This document shows positions 26,222-35,004 of a stretch of 64,000 nt of DNA, piece by piece (position 1 is the first letter of the stretch; every line of letters starts with the position of its first letter). The notes beneath the pieces are model-generated. The model made no database searches. It worked only from the letters and a program-made list of their open reading frames with translations, and was not told the DNA's origin. A program made the translations under genes and the position numbers. Origin of the DNA: Pseudomonas fluorescens (GTDB lineage Bacteria > Pseudomonadota > Gammaproteobacteria > Pseudomonadales > Pseudomonadaceae); the NCBI RefSeq assembly GCF_001708445.1, contig NZ_CP015637.1:2853001-2917000 (forward strand). The letters run 5' to 3'.

Positions 26222-27271
26222 GTGTTGCCCTGGTGGGCTTACTCGCTGATGGCGATGGCGAGCATCGCGATCCTGGGCTATCGCAAGATTGACCTGTCGG
26301 CGCGGGTGCTGTCGGTGGTGGTGATCGCCGAGTACCTGGCGATCCTGGTCCTGGACTTCGCCATTCTCAAGTCTGGCGGCGACAACGGCATCAACCTTGA
26401 TTCGTTCAGCAGCAGCCATGTGTTCAGTGGCACGCCGTCAATCGGCCTGTTGTTCTGTTTCGCTGCCTTTATCGGCTTCGAGGCCACGACCATCTACGGC
26501 GAAGAGGCCAAGGACCCCAAGCGCAGTATTCCGATTGCCACCTACTGTTCGGTGTTGCTGATCGGTGGTTTCTACGCGTTGTCGGTGTGGTCGATGGTGG
26601 TGGGCGTGGGTTCAGACAAGATCGTGCCGCTGCTGCAATCCTTGCAGGACCCGACCACGTTTATCTACGGCATGTCCGACCACTTTGTCGGGCCGCAACT
26701 GACCCAGATCATTCGCGTGCTGTTCATGGTCAGTATCTATGCCGGCCTGTTGGCCTTTCACAATGCCGCCGCGCGTTACTTCTATGCCATCGGCCGTGAT
26801 GGCTTGTTGCACAGCCTGCTGGGCACGACCCATCGCGTGCACCAGAGCCCGCATATGGGCTCGGCGTTGCAGAGCCTGATCGCAGCGGTGGTGGTAATGA
26901 TTTTCGCCGCGATGGATGCCGATCCGATCCTGCAACTGTTTGCCTGGCTGTCCAACCTGGCCACGCTGTGCGTGATTTTGCTGATGGCACTGACCTCTGT
27001 GGCGGTGTGCGTCTACTTCCATCGCCATCCCGAGCTTAACGTCGGGCTCTTGCGCGGACGTATCCTGCCCGGTTTCTCCTGCCTGGCGTTGTTCCTGGTG
27101 CTGGTGCTGGCGGTGGTGCATTTCGATGTACTGACCGGTGCCAGCCAACTGCTGTCATACAGCCTCTGCGCGATTATTCCCGCGGCCCTGATCATCGGCA
27201 TCGTGCTCGCCGCGCGGCTGCGAAGGATCTCCCCGCAACGGTTTCTCGCCTTGGGCAGCCACAAGCTCTAA
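26222..27271 (+). pseudogene. 5'-truncated APC-family amino-acid permease
   Basis: The frame covers about 349 residues of an APC (amino acid-polyamine-organocation) transporter: eight or so hydrophobic helices and the conserved FAAFIGFEATTIYGEEAKDPKRSIPIA loop. Full-length relatives are around 470-500 aa and have this loop much later, so roughly the first 120-150 residues (the first helices) are missing. The frame starts just after the REP cluster, with only a GTG codon and no family start context. The deletion or recombination probably occurred at the REPs. The remaining protein is unlikely to transport. Confidence 0.75.
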
Positions 27272-27349
27272 GAACGCTCCAGTTAATCAGACAATTACCG
27301 CCTGTCGTTGCTCGACAGGGTGGGTCTGCACGTGAAAGGAAGGTTTCAA

Positions 27350-28780
27350 ATGCACAACTACAAGATGCTCATCGATGGCGCTCAAGTGGCCGGCGAACAA
27401 GGTCAGTTTGACGTGATCAACCCGGCCACGGGTGTCGCATTTGCCCAATGCCCGGCAGGATCCCTGGGGCAACTCGACCAGGCAGTCAACGCTGCGCAGC
27501 AGGCATTCAAAAGCTGGCGCCACAGCAGCCACCCTGACCGCTGTGAGCGTTTGTTGGCGATTGCGGCGGATATCGAGCAGGAGGCCGATTCACTGGCCCG
27601 GCTGATTGTGCTGGAGCAAGGCAAACCGCTGGAGCTGGCGTTTTCCGAGGTCATGGGGGCCGCTGCCTGGACCCGCTACGCGGCCGCTCAGGAGATCGCG
27701 GTGGAACTGGTGGAGGAAACCCCCACGCAACGCGTCGAACTGCACCGTAAACCCTTGGGTGTCGTGGCGTCGATCACCCCCTGGAACTGGCCGTTCATGA
27801 TCGCCGTCTGGCACATCATGCCGGCGCTGCGTGCCGGTAACTGCGTGATCAGCAAACCGTCGAGCCTGACGCCGCTGAGCACCTTGCGTCTGGCGCAAAT
27901 CATTGCCCGTCACGTGCCCCACGGCGTGATCAACTGCGTGACCGGTGAGCAGGGCTTCGGCAGCGCGATCACCTCGCACCCCGGTATCCAGAAGATTGTC
28001 TTTACCGGTTCTACCGCTACCGGGCAGAGCGTGATGCGTGGCGCCGCCAGCAACCTCAAGCGCCTGACCCTGGAGCTGGGCGGGAACGATGCGGCAATCG
28101 TATTGCCAGGAACGTCGGTGGAGGCGGTGGCCGAGGAAATCTTCCAGGCGGCCTTTCTCAACATGGGCCAGACCTGCGCGGCCCTCAAGCGCCTGTATAT
28201 CCACGAGTCGCAGTACCAGGCCTTTGCCGATGCGCTGACGCACATTGCCGCGCGCCAGGTGGTGGGGGATGGTCTGGAGGCCGGTGTGACCTTCGGGCCC
28301 GTGCAGAACCTTGAGCAACTGGAACTGGTGGAGGCATTGGTCGCCGACGCGCGGGCAAACGGTGCACGGGTGTTGTGCGGCGGTGCGCGCCTGGATAAGC
28401 CTGGGTTTTTCTATCCGCCCACGCTGGTTGCGGACGTTACCGACGGGCATCGCCTGGTGGACGAGGAACAGTTTGGCCCCGTGCTGCCCTTGATTGCTTA
28501 CCGGGACGTGGGGGATGTGCTGCGCCGCGCCAATGCCGGTGACATGGGGCTCGGCGGATCGGTCTGGGGACCGGATACCGAGCAGGCCCAGGCCTTGGCC
28601 AGTCGCCTGGAAAGCGGGGTTGCGTGGGTCAATTGCCACGCACAGATCCAGCCGAACACGCCGTTTGGCGGCAGCAAGATGTCGGGGTTTGGCGTCGAGT
28701 TCGGCCTTGAGGGGCTGCTGGAGTTCACCGGCCAGCAACTGTTGTTTGTGCGCAAGCGCGCTGACGAACAAGGCGTTTGA
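27350..28780 (+). CDS. NAD(P)-dependent aldehyde dehydrogenase
   Basis: A 476-aa ALDH-superfamily enzyme. The start MHNYKMLIDGA follows an AAGGAAGG ribosome site; a longer frame starts 14 codons earlier. Motifs are ITPWNWPFMIAVWHIMPAL, the cofactor loop FTGSTATGQ, catalytic Glu in TLELGGND (about 243) and catalytic Cys in GQTCAALKR (about 275). It oxidises an aldehyde to an acid; the substrate is not evident. Three bases separate it from the outer-membrane channel gene, so the pair is coupled. The truncated permease upstream probably once belonged to the same uptake unit. Confidence 0.92.
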   Translation: MHNYKMLIDGAQVAGEQGQFDVINPATGVAFAQCPAGSLGQLDQAVNAAQQAFKSWRHSSHPDRCERLLAIAADIEQEADSLARLIVLEQGKPLELAFSEVMGAAAWTRYAAAQEIAVELVEETPTQRVELHRKPLGVVASITPWNWPFMIAVWHIMPALRAGNCVISKPSSLTPLSTLRLAQIIARHVPHGVINCVTGEQGFGSAITSHPGIQKIVFTGSTATGQSVMRGAASNLKRLTLELGGNDAAIVLPGTSVEAVAEEIFQAAFLNMGQTCAALKRLYIHESQYQAFADALTHIAARQVVGDGLEAGVTFGPVQNLEQLELVEALVADARANGARVLCGGARLDKPGFFYPPTLVADVTDGHRLVDEEQFGPVLPLIAYRDVGDVLRRANAGDMGLGGSVWGPDTEQAQALASRLESGVAWVNCHAQIQPNTPFGGSKMSGFGVEFGLEGLLEFTGQQLLFVRKRADEQGV

Positions 28781-28783
28781 ACC

Positions 28784-30109
28784 ATGTACGATCCAGCACG
28801 TCGCCCCCTATTCGGTCGCACACTGGTGTGCTTGTTGACGCTTGGCGCCATCAATCAAGTGCACGCTTATGAGCTGTACAGCGATGACAGTCGTCATCTC
28901 AACGCCAACATGACGGCGGTGTACGGTCAGTTCAACAGCCGCTACAACTACGATGGCGCGCCGGGCGGTTCCAGTTGGCGCGAGGGCTTTATCAAGTACG
29001 GCTTGAGCGCTGACCAGGCCTTGGGCGGGAATGGCACCGCGTACGGGGCTTTCGCCCTGGTCAGCTCCGCCACGTGGGGCGATGGGGATCCAGGCGGCAA
29101 CAGCCTGGGCACCGAGCGTAAGACGACGGTTGAAGACGCCTACCTAGGCTGGCGCTCCGGTGACCTGTTTCCGCTGTTGGGCAAAGACGGCGTGGATATT
29201 TCCGGCGGACGCCAAGTGGTCAAGGTCGGTCAAGGGTTCCTGATCAACGATGACGGCCTGAATCCGGGCAAGGGCCCGGCCGATGGCAGCTTGAACCGTG
29301 GTGGCGCTTACTACCTGGCGGCCCGGCACTCGTTCGATCAGACCGCCGTGTTGCGCCTGGGTGGCCAGGATGGCCTGCATGGCAGCGTGTTGTGGCTCAA
29401 GTCGGACAACCGCATCCAGGCCGAGACCGAATTGGCCGCCGGCACCCTGGATTACACCGCCCAACCGGGGACGCTCGGCTTGACCTGGGTGCATGGCCTC
29501 GACGTGAACGATCAATGGGCCAGCGACTTTCAGCGCCAGCGCAAGGGCATGAACATCTACAGCGTGCGCGGTGAAGGCGATGCAGGTATCAAGAACGTCA
29601 GCCTGGCGTTCGAGTACGCCTGGCAGGACAAGGATACGGGGCCTGAGAAGGCCTGGTACGGCGAAGCCGGCTACACCTTCGCGGATACCGCCTGGGCCCC
29701 CAAGGTGACTTATCGCTACACCCGCTATTCGCAGAACTGGGACGCGCTGTTCACCGGTTTGAGCACGGGCTACGGCACCTGGTTCCAGGGCGAAGTGGCC
29801 GGCAATTACGCCGGGCCGTTCAACACCAATACGCGCATCCACCATGTCGGGTTGAAGGCAACCCCACTGGAAAACCTGAGCCTGGGCGCGCTGTATTTCG
29901 ATTACGCCACCGTGCGTAAAAGCAATGCGCTGAACCTGGATGGCCGCGAGTTGGACGTGTATGCCGAGTGGGCGGTCAACCCGCACTTGATCATCACCCC
30001 GCTGGTGGGGCTCTACAAACCCAACCAGGACTCGACCACCGGTGGCAATCAAGTCGGCGGCAATGGCACCAACCTGTATAGCCAGTTGTCGGTGGCCGTA
30101 CCGTTCTGA
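28784..30109 (+). CDS. Outer-membrane beta-barrel channel (porin-like)
   Basis: A 441-aa precursor with a signal peptide (basic start, hydrophobic LVCLLTLGAINQV, cleavage probably after VHA near residue 27). Many short alternating beta-strand segments follow, and the protein ends in Phe (SVAVPF), the outer-membrane assembly signal. Asp and Gly-rich turns and paired aromatic residues are typical of substrate-specific channels in the alginate-export/OprD-like range; I cannot fix the subfamily. Coupled to the aldehyde dehydrogenase upstream. Probably admits the compound degraded by this cluster. Confidence 0.82.
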   Translation: MYDPARRPLFGRTLVCLLTLGAINQVHAYELYSDDSRHLNANMTAVYGQFNSRYNYDGAPGGSSWREGFIKYGLSADQALGGNGTAYGAFALVSSATWGDGDPGGNSLGTERKTTVEDAYLGWRSGDLFPLLGKDGVDISGGRQVVKVGQGFLINDDGLNPGKGPADGSLNRGGAYYLAARHSFDQTAVLRLGGQDGLHGSVLWLKSDNRIQAETELAAGTLDYTAQPGTLGLTWVHGLDVNDQWASDFQRQRKGMNIYSVRGEGDAGIKNVSLAFEYAWQDKDTGPEKAWYGEAGYTFADTAWAPKVTYRYTRYSQNWDALFTGLSTGYGTWFQGEVAGNYAGPFNTNTRIHHVGLKATPLENLSLGALYFDYATVRKSNALNLDGRELDVYAEWAVNPHLIITPLVGLYKPNQDSTTGGNQVGGNGTNLYSQLSVAVPF

Positions 30110-30119
30110 GCGTGACGGG

Positions 30120-30878
30120 CTAGGCCGTGGTGCTGCTCGGCGGGTTGCGCATGTTTTCGGCAATGCGCCGGGTGGTATCCATGACCATTTCGATCACGGT
30201 TTCCTGGCGCAGCAGCTTGAAGCTCTGGCTGCTGCCGACGGCGGACAGGCTGCCGACCACTTCGTCCAGGTCCGCCTGGATGATCGGCGCGGCGATACCG
30301 GTCAGGCCCAGGTTGAGTTCGTCATGGGTCAGGCAGTAACCGTCCTTGCGGATTTTTTTCGCGGCCTTGGAGAAGCTTGCCCAGTCATACGGGCTGTCCG
30401 GGTCGTTGGCCATGTGCTCGTCGAACAAGCGTTGCAGGCGGCGACCTTTCTGGAAGGCGATCAGAACCTTCGATTGCGCCCCGCGGAAAAACGGCAACGG
30501 TTGCCCGCGCCCGAACGCAAAGTGATAGGTGTCGGTGGGTTCGGCGATATAGGTGTTGATGATGCGCCCGTCGTAAAACACGCTGGCAAACACCGCCAGG
30601 CCCGTTTGTGCGGACAGCTCGTGCATCAACTCGCGTCCGGCGATAAGGATCGGGTCGTACTGACGCATCATCCAATCCAGCTCAATCACACGCGGCCCCA
30701 GGCCGTAGCTGCCGGCGTCCACGCGGGTGAGCATACCGGCGTCACATAAGTCCTTGACGTAGCGGTACACGGTTGCTCGTGACAGGCCCATGCGCTCGGC
30801 GATGGTGTCGGGTTCGATCTTCAGCGTCTGTGGACCAAACAGGTCCAGGATACTCAGCAATTTGCTCAGGCTGCTCAT
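30120..30878 (-). CDS. IclR-family transcriptional regulator
   Basis: 252 aa from the ATG of MSSLSKLLSILDLF, the standard IclR opening; the open frame extends 57 codons further without family similarity. An N-terminal winged helix (about 5-62, with MGLSRATVYRYVKDL) is followed by the IclR effector-binding domain, including the late conserved part LTGIAAPIIQADLDEVVGSLS. Divergent from the TPP enzyme gene with a perfect palindrome between them, so it most likely controls that operon and itself. Converges tail to tail with the channel gene, 10 nt apart. Confidence 0.92.
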   Translation of the reverse strand: MSSLSKLLSILDLFGPQTLKIEPDTIAERMGLSRATVYRYVKDLCDAGMLTRVDAGSYGLGPRVIELDWMMRQYDPILIAGRELMHELSAQTGLAVFASVFYDGRIINTYIAEPTDTYHFAFGRGQPLPFFRGAQSKVLIAFQKGRRLQRLFDEHMANDPDSPYDWASFSKAAKKIRKDGYCLTHDELNLGLTGIAAPIIQADLDEVVGSLSAVGSSQSFKLLRQETVIEMVMDTTRRIAENMRNPPSSTTA

Positions 30879-31027
30879 TGTGTTCCTAAAAGAAAGGGAA
30901 GGGCGGTTGTTGCGTACCGGCAGGGATCCGGCCACCCACGCGAGCCCCAAGCGCTGGAGCAACACTACCTCAGTGAGAGAAAAACGCAATCTTGGGCAGG
31001 TGTTTTCCCTGATTAAAATTGCATTTA

Positions 31028-31042
31028 TCTCAATTATTGAGA
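31028..31042. promoter_or_regulatory. Perfect 15-bp palindrome, candidate IclR operator
   Basis: TCTCAATTATTGAGA is a 7-1-7 perfect inverted repeat in the 248-bp interval between the divergent IclR and TPP-enzyme starts. It lies 85 bp before the latter. Size and symmetry fit IclR-family operators. Confidence 0.55.
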
Positions 31043-31126
31043 AACACACTAATAAAACGCTTGTTGCTCGTAGTCTTTTGTGTGATAAATCTCATCACTG
31101 CAAATGCTCAAGCAAGAGGGCTGAAA

Positions 31127-32668
31127 ATGAATGGTGCGCAACTGATAGTGAATGCGGCAGCGGCAAGCGGTATCGAGTACTGCTTCGCCAACCCCGGGAC
31201 CACCGAGATTCCCCTGGTGGCCGCCATGGCCAGCGCACCTGCTCTCAAGCCGGTGCTGTCGCTTTTCGAAGGGGTCTGCACGGGCGCCGCGGACGGCTAT
31301 GGCCGTATCGCCGGCAAGCCGGCGATGACCCTGACGCACTTGGGCCCCGGCTTTGCCAATGGCATCGCCAACCTGCACAACGCGCGTCGGGCCAATACGC
31401 CCATCGTTAACGTCATCGGCGATCACGCCTCATGGCATGTGAACTACGACCCACCGTTGGCGAGTGACATCCAGGCCTTGGCCGGCACTGTCTCGGGCTG
31501 GGTGCGCACCTCGCGCACGGCGGCAGGTATCGGTGAGGATTTGCAGGAAGCGGTACGCGCGGCGTGGCAGGCCAAAGGTCAGATCGCCAGTTTGATTTTG
31601 CCCATGGACCTGCAAGCTCACGCGGTGACGCACAACGGTGTGTTCGCACCGTTGCGCGCGCCGGTTCGCCGATTTGCCGGTGACCGGGTCGAGTCCGTGG
31701 CGCAGGCATTGCGTGACGGCAAGCGGCTGGTGTTTATCGTCGGCGATGAGGGTTTGTCGGTTGCGGGCCTGGAAGCGGCGGGGCGCCTGGCGCAACTGCC
31801 GGGTGTACGCCTGTTTGCCGAGACCTTTCCGCGCCTGAGCTACCGTGGCGGTGGTTTGCCGGATCTGGATCGCCTGCCGTATTTCCCGGAAGTGGCGATT
31901 GAAATTCTTGAGCAGTACGACCTGGTCGTGTGTGCTGGCGTGCCCGAGCCCATCAGTTACTTTGGCTACGAAGGCATCCCGTCGCGCCTCGCCGAACGTG
32001 AGCGCCTGCTGACGTTGGCCGAAGTCGGTGACGATGTCGCCGGCGCGCTGACGGCGTTGGCCGATGCCCTCGATGCACCCGCCTACGTACCGACCCCGGA
32101 GGGTATCGAACTGCCGCCCGGCCACGCCGAGTTGACGCCGCAGTCCATCGGCCAAGTGCTGGCCGCGTCACTGCCCCACGACAGCATTGTCTCGGTTGAA
32201 GGCGGCACCTGCGGTTATCCCTTCTTCACCGCCTCCGCCCGTGCCGCGCGGCATCGGGTATTGACCAATACCGGTGGCGCGATTGGCCAGGGTATTCCGG
32301 TGGGGTTCGGCGCCGCCTTGGCGGAACGCGGCAATAGCGTGTTCTGCCTGCAATCGGACGGCAGTGCGCAGTACACCATCCAAACCCTGTGGAGCATCGC
32401 CCGCGAGCAGTTGCCGGTGGTGATCCTGATTGCCGCTAACCATCGCTACGCGATTTTGCAGAACGAGTTGCGTCGTTTCGGCATGACCGAAATGGACCCG
32501 CAAGCCCTGCGCCTGACCGTGCTCGACAGCCCGCGCATTGACTGGAAAGCCCTGGCAAAAGGCTACGGCGTACCGGCCTGCACGGTGCAAACCAATGCCG
32601 AACTGCAACGGGCACTGGCCAATGCCAAGGCCGACGGTGGTCCTTGCCTGATCGAAATGGCGCTGTGA
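31127..32668 (+). CDS. Thiamine-diphosphate-dependent enzyme (acetolactate synthase / benzoylformate decarboxylase-like)
   Basis: 513 aa, started at MNGAQLIVNAAAASG; the longer open frame would add an unrelated hydrophobic leader. The N-terminal PYR domain has catalytic Glu27 in NPGTTEIP and the GPGFANGIANLHNARRA segment. The C-terminal PP domain has the divergent GDG motif as SDGSAQYTIQTLWSIAREQ. This family decarboxylates 2-oxo acids or joins two of them. Followed directly by an aldehyde dehydrogenase, the reading is decarboxylation of a 2-oxo acid to an aldehyde and oxidation to the acid. First gene of a long plus-strand operon. Confidence 0.85.
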   Translation: MNGAQLIVNAAAASGIEYCFANPGTTEIPLVAAMASAPALKPVLSLFEGVCTGAADGYGRIAGKPAMTLTHLGPGFANGIANLHNARRANTPIVNVIGDHASWHVNYDPPLASDIQALAGTVSGWVRTSRTAAGIGEDLQEAVRAAWQAKGQIASLILPMDLQAHAVTHNGVFAPLRAPVRRFAGDRVESVAQALRDGKRLVFIVGDEGLSVAGLEAAGRLAQLPGVRLFAETFPRLSYRGGGLPDLDRLPYFPEVAIEILEQYDLVVCAGVPEPISYFGYEGIPSRLAERERLLTLAEVGDDVAGALTALADALDAPAYVPTPEGIELPPGHAELTPQSIGQVLAASLPHDSIVSVEGGTCGYPFFTASARAARHRVLTNTGGAIGQGIPVGFGAALAERGNSVFCLQSDGSAQYTIQTLWSIAREQLPVVILIAANHRYAILQNELRRFGMTEMDPQALRLTVLDSPRIDWKALAKGYGVPACTVQTNAELQRALANAKADGGPCLIEMAL

Positions 32669-32679
32669 AGGAGTCGATG

Positions 32680-34170
32680 ATGAAACAGTTCGAAGTGCTA
32701 CCCGCTGTCCAGGCCTTTCTGTCCCAACCGGGCCGCTTGTTTATCGGCGGCAGTTGGCAGGACGCGGCCGCTGGCCGACGGTTTGCCGTGGAAAACCCAG
32801 CGACTGAAGAAACCCTGACCGAAGTCGCCCAAGGCGATGCGCGTGACGTGGATGCAGCGGTCGCCGCGGCTCGCGCCGCATTCACCGGCGCCTGGGCGCT
32901 GCAGTCTCCCGCCCAGCGCGGCCTGTTGCTGTTCCGCCTGGCGGACCTGCTGGACCAGCACCGCGAGGAGCTGGCGCAGTTGATCACCCTGGAGAACGGC
33001 AAGCCTATCGCTGCCGCTCGCGGTGAAGCCGCCAGTGCGGCAACCATCCTGCGTTACTTCGCCGGTTGGCCGACCAAGATCGAAGGCAGCACGCTGCCGG
33101 TATCGCCGGCCAGCGGCGCGCCGATGCTCAACTACACCTTGCGTGAGCCGGTAGGGGTCTGTGCGCTGATCGTGCCGTGGAACTTCCCGCTGAACATGTG
33201 TGTATGGAAGCTCGGCCCAGCGTTGGCGACCGGTTGCGTGGCGGTGCTCAAGCCTGCCGAACAGACCCCGCTGGTGGCGATTCGCTTGGTGCAGTTGATC
33301 GAGACCGCCGGGTTCCCGGCCGGGGTGGTCAACCTGATCACCGGCCTTGGCGCCGAAACAGGCGCGCCGCTGGCCCAGCATCCCGATATCGACAAGATTG
33401 CCTTTACCGGCTCGACCCAGGTCGGCCGGCTGATCGCGCAAGCGGCCACCAGCAACATGAAAAAAGTCTCGCTGGAACTGGGCGGCAAGTCGCCGAACAT
33501 CATCTTGCCGGACGCCGATATCGTGCGCGCCGCCAAAGGTGCCGCCGATGGGATTTTCTACAACCAGGGCCAGGTCTGCACCGCAGCCTCGCGGTTGTAC
33601 GTGCACGCCAGCGTGCTGGACCAAGTGTTGGAAGAGCTTGAGCGGCATGCCGCCGCCCATGTGCTCGGCAACGGCCTGGACCCGGCCAGCAGCATGGGGC
33701 CGCTGGTGTCGGGGCGCCAATTGAGTACGGTCAAGGGCTACCTGCAACGCGGCCAGGAGGAGGGCGCCGAACTGATCTGCGGTGGCGATCGCCCAGCCCA
33801 CCTGGAGCGCGGCCACTTCATTGCGCCCAGCGTTTTTCTTGACCGCGCCGAGCGTGCCTGTGTCGCCCGCGAAGAGATCTTCGGGCCGGTGCTGACCGTC
33901 ATGAGCTGGACCGAAATCGACGACCTGGTGCTGCGCGCCAATGATTCGCCATATGGCCTGGCGGCCGGCCTGTGGACCCGCGACCTGCGCTCGGCACACC
34001 GCGTGGCGGCGCAGCTCAAGGCTGGCTCAGTGTGGATCAACTGCTGGAACGTGGTCGACGCGGCATCGCCGTTCGGCGGCTACAAGCAATCCGGCTGGGG
34101 CCGGGAGATGGGTAAAAACGTGATCGATGCCTACACCGAGACCAAGAGTGTGTTTGTCGATCTGGCCTGA
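32680..34170 (+). CDS. NAD(P)-dependent aldehyde dehydrogenase (benzaldehyde/betaine-aldehyde type)
   Basis: 496 aa. The second of two adjacent ATGs was chosen because AGGAG lies 7 nt before it. Motifs are VPWNFPLNMCVWKLGPAL, FTGSTQVGRLIA, catalytic Glu in SLELGGKSPN (about 266) and catalytic Cys in GQVCTAASR (about 300), then the family tail FGGYKQSGWGREMG. It probably oxidises the aldehyde released by the upstream TPP enzyme, 11 nt away. Sequence does not settle whether the substrate is aromatic. Confidence 0.92.
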   Translation: MKQFEVLPAVQAFLSQPGRLFIGGSWQDAAAGRRFAVENPATEETLTEVAQGDARDVDAAVAAARAAFTGAWALQSPAQRGLLLFRLADLLDQHREELAQLITLENGKPIAAARGEAASAATILRYFAGWPTKIEGSTLPVSPASGAPMLNYTLREPVGVCALIVPWNFPLNMCVWKLGPALATGCVAVLKPAEQTPLVAIRLVQLIETAGFPAGVVNLITGLGAETGAPLAQHPDIDKIAFTGSTQVGRLIAQAATSNMKKVSLELGGKSPNIILPDADIVRAAKGAADGIFYNQGQVCTAASRLYVHASVLDQVLEELERHAAAHVLGNGLDPASSMGPLVSGRQLSTVKGYLQRGQEEGAELICGGDRPAHLERGHFIAPSVFLDRAERACVAREEIFGPVLTVMSWTEIDDLVLRANDSPYGLAAGLWTRDLRSAHRVAAQLKAGSVWINCWNVVDAASPFGGYKQSGWGREMGKNVIDAYTETKSVFVDLA

Positions 34171-34197
34171 ACTGAATAATCACAAGAGGTAATTGCT

Positions 34198-34992
34198 ATG
34201 GATCTGGAATTGAAAGGCCGCGTGGCCATTGTCACCGGTGGTGGTATGGGCATCGGCAAGGAAGTCGCACGTTTTCTCTCCGAGGAAGGCTGCAAGGTGG
34301 TGATCTGCGCGCGGCGCATGGCGTTCCTGCAACTGGCGGCCGAAGAAATCAGCGCACAGACCGGCAATGAAGTACTGCCGCTGTTCTGCGACACCAATGA
34401 CATGAAGGCTGTGTCGGAGATGGTCGAGGCGGCGTACGCGCATTTCGGCCGTATCGACATCCTGGTCAACGGTGCCGCGGCGCCATCCGGTGTCGTGCGC
34501 AATGACATCGAGCATGCCGGCGACGATGAGCTGCTGTCGGATCTCAACACCAAGGTGATCGGTTACTTCCGTTGCGCCAAGGCCGTGACCCCACACATGA
34601 AGGCGGGCGGCTTCGGTCGCATCATCAACATCGGCGGGCTCACCGGGCGCAGCAGCAAGGTGTTGTCGGGCATGCGCAACCTGGCGATCGCCCACATGAC
34701 TAAAACCTTGTCCGACCAGCTCGGCCCTTCGGGCATCACGGTCAATCTGATTCACCCTGGCGTGGTGGACACCCCGCATATCCAAGAGCTGTACGAGCGC
34801 GAAGCGGTCAAGCAAGGCAAGACTGCGGAGCAGGTCGAACAGGCCTACATCGACGCAACGCCGATTCGCCGAACCCTGGCACCGATTGAAATGGGCTGGT
34901 TGATTGGTTTCCTCGCGTCGCCCAAGGCCGCCGCTGTGACGGGCGAGTCCATCGGTATCGACGGTGGTTTGACCCGTGGCATCTATATCTGA
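34198..34992 (+). CDS. SDR-family protein lacking the usual catalytic residues
   Basis: 264 aa with a normal Rossmann start (TGGGMGIG at 13-20, cofactor-selecting region VVICARR, NGAA at 91-94) and the late conserved PGVVDTP. Where typical SDRs have catalytic Ser, Tyr and Lys (S, then Y-x-x-x-K), this protein shows IINIGG near 142-147 and S-G-M-R-N at 157-161, so Tyr and Lys appear replaced by Ser and Asn. Some SDR branches with RNxA in this place exist; they may use another mechanism or be non-redox. A ribosome site (AAGAGG) precedes the ATG. It lies in the operon between the aldehyde dehydrogenase and the Asp-box protein. Confidence 0.88.
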   Translation: MDLELKGRVAIVTGGGMGIGKEVARFLSEEGCKVVICARRMAFLQLAAEEISAQTGNEVLPLFCDTNDMKAVSEMVEAAYAHFGRIDILVNGAAAPSGVVRNDIEHAGDDELLSDLNTKVIGYFRCAKAVTPHMKAGGFGRIINIGGLTGRSSKVLSGMRNLAIAHMTKTLSDQLGPSGITVNLIHPGVVDTPHIQELYEREAVKQGKTAEQVEQAYIDATPIRRTLAPIEMGWLIGFLASPKAAAVTGESIGIDGGLTRGIYI

Positions 34993-35004
34993 GGAGCATC
35001 TGTG

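Noticed and set aside
27590..28771. Long minus-strand frames over the aldehyde dehydrogenases, the channel gene and the MhpA-like gene (also 29144-30163, 32698-33999, 37146-38534)
   Set aside because: All are antisense to confident genes and have His/Gln/Arg-rich composition typical of reversed high-GC codons.
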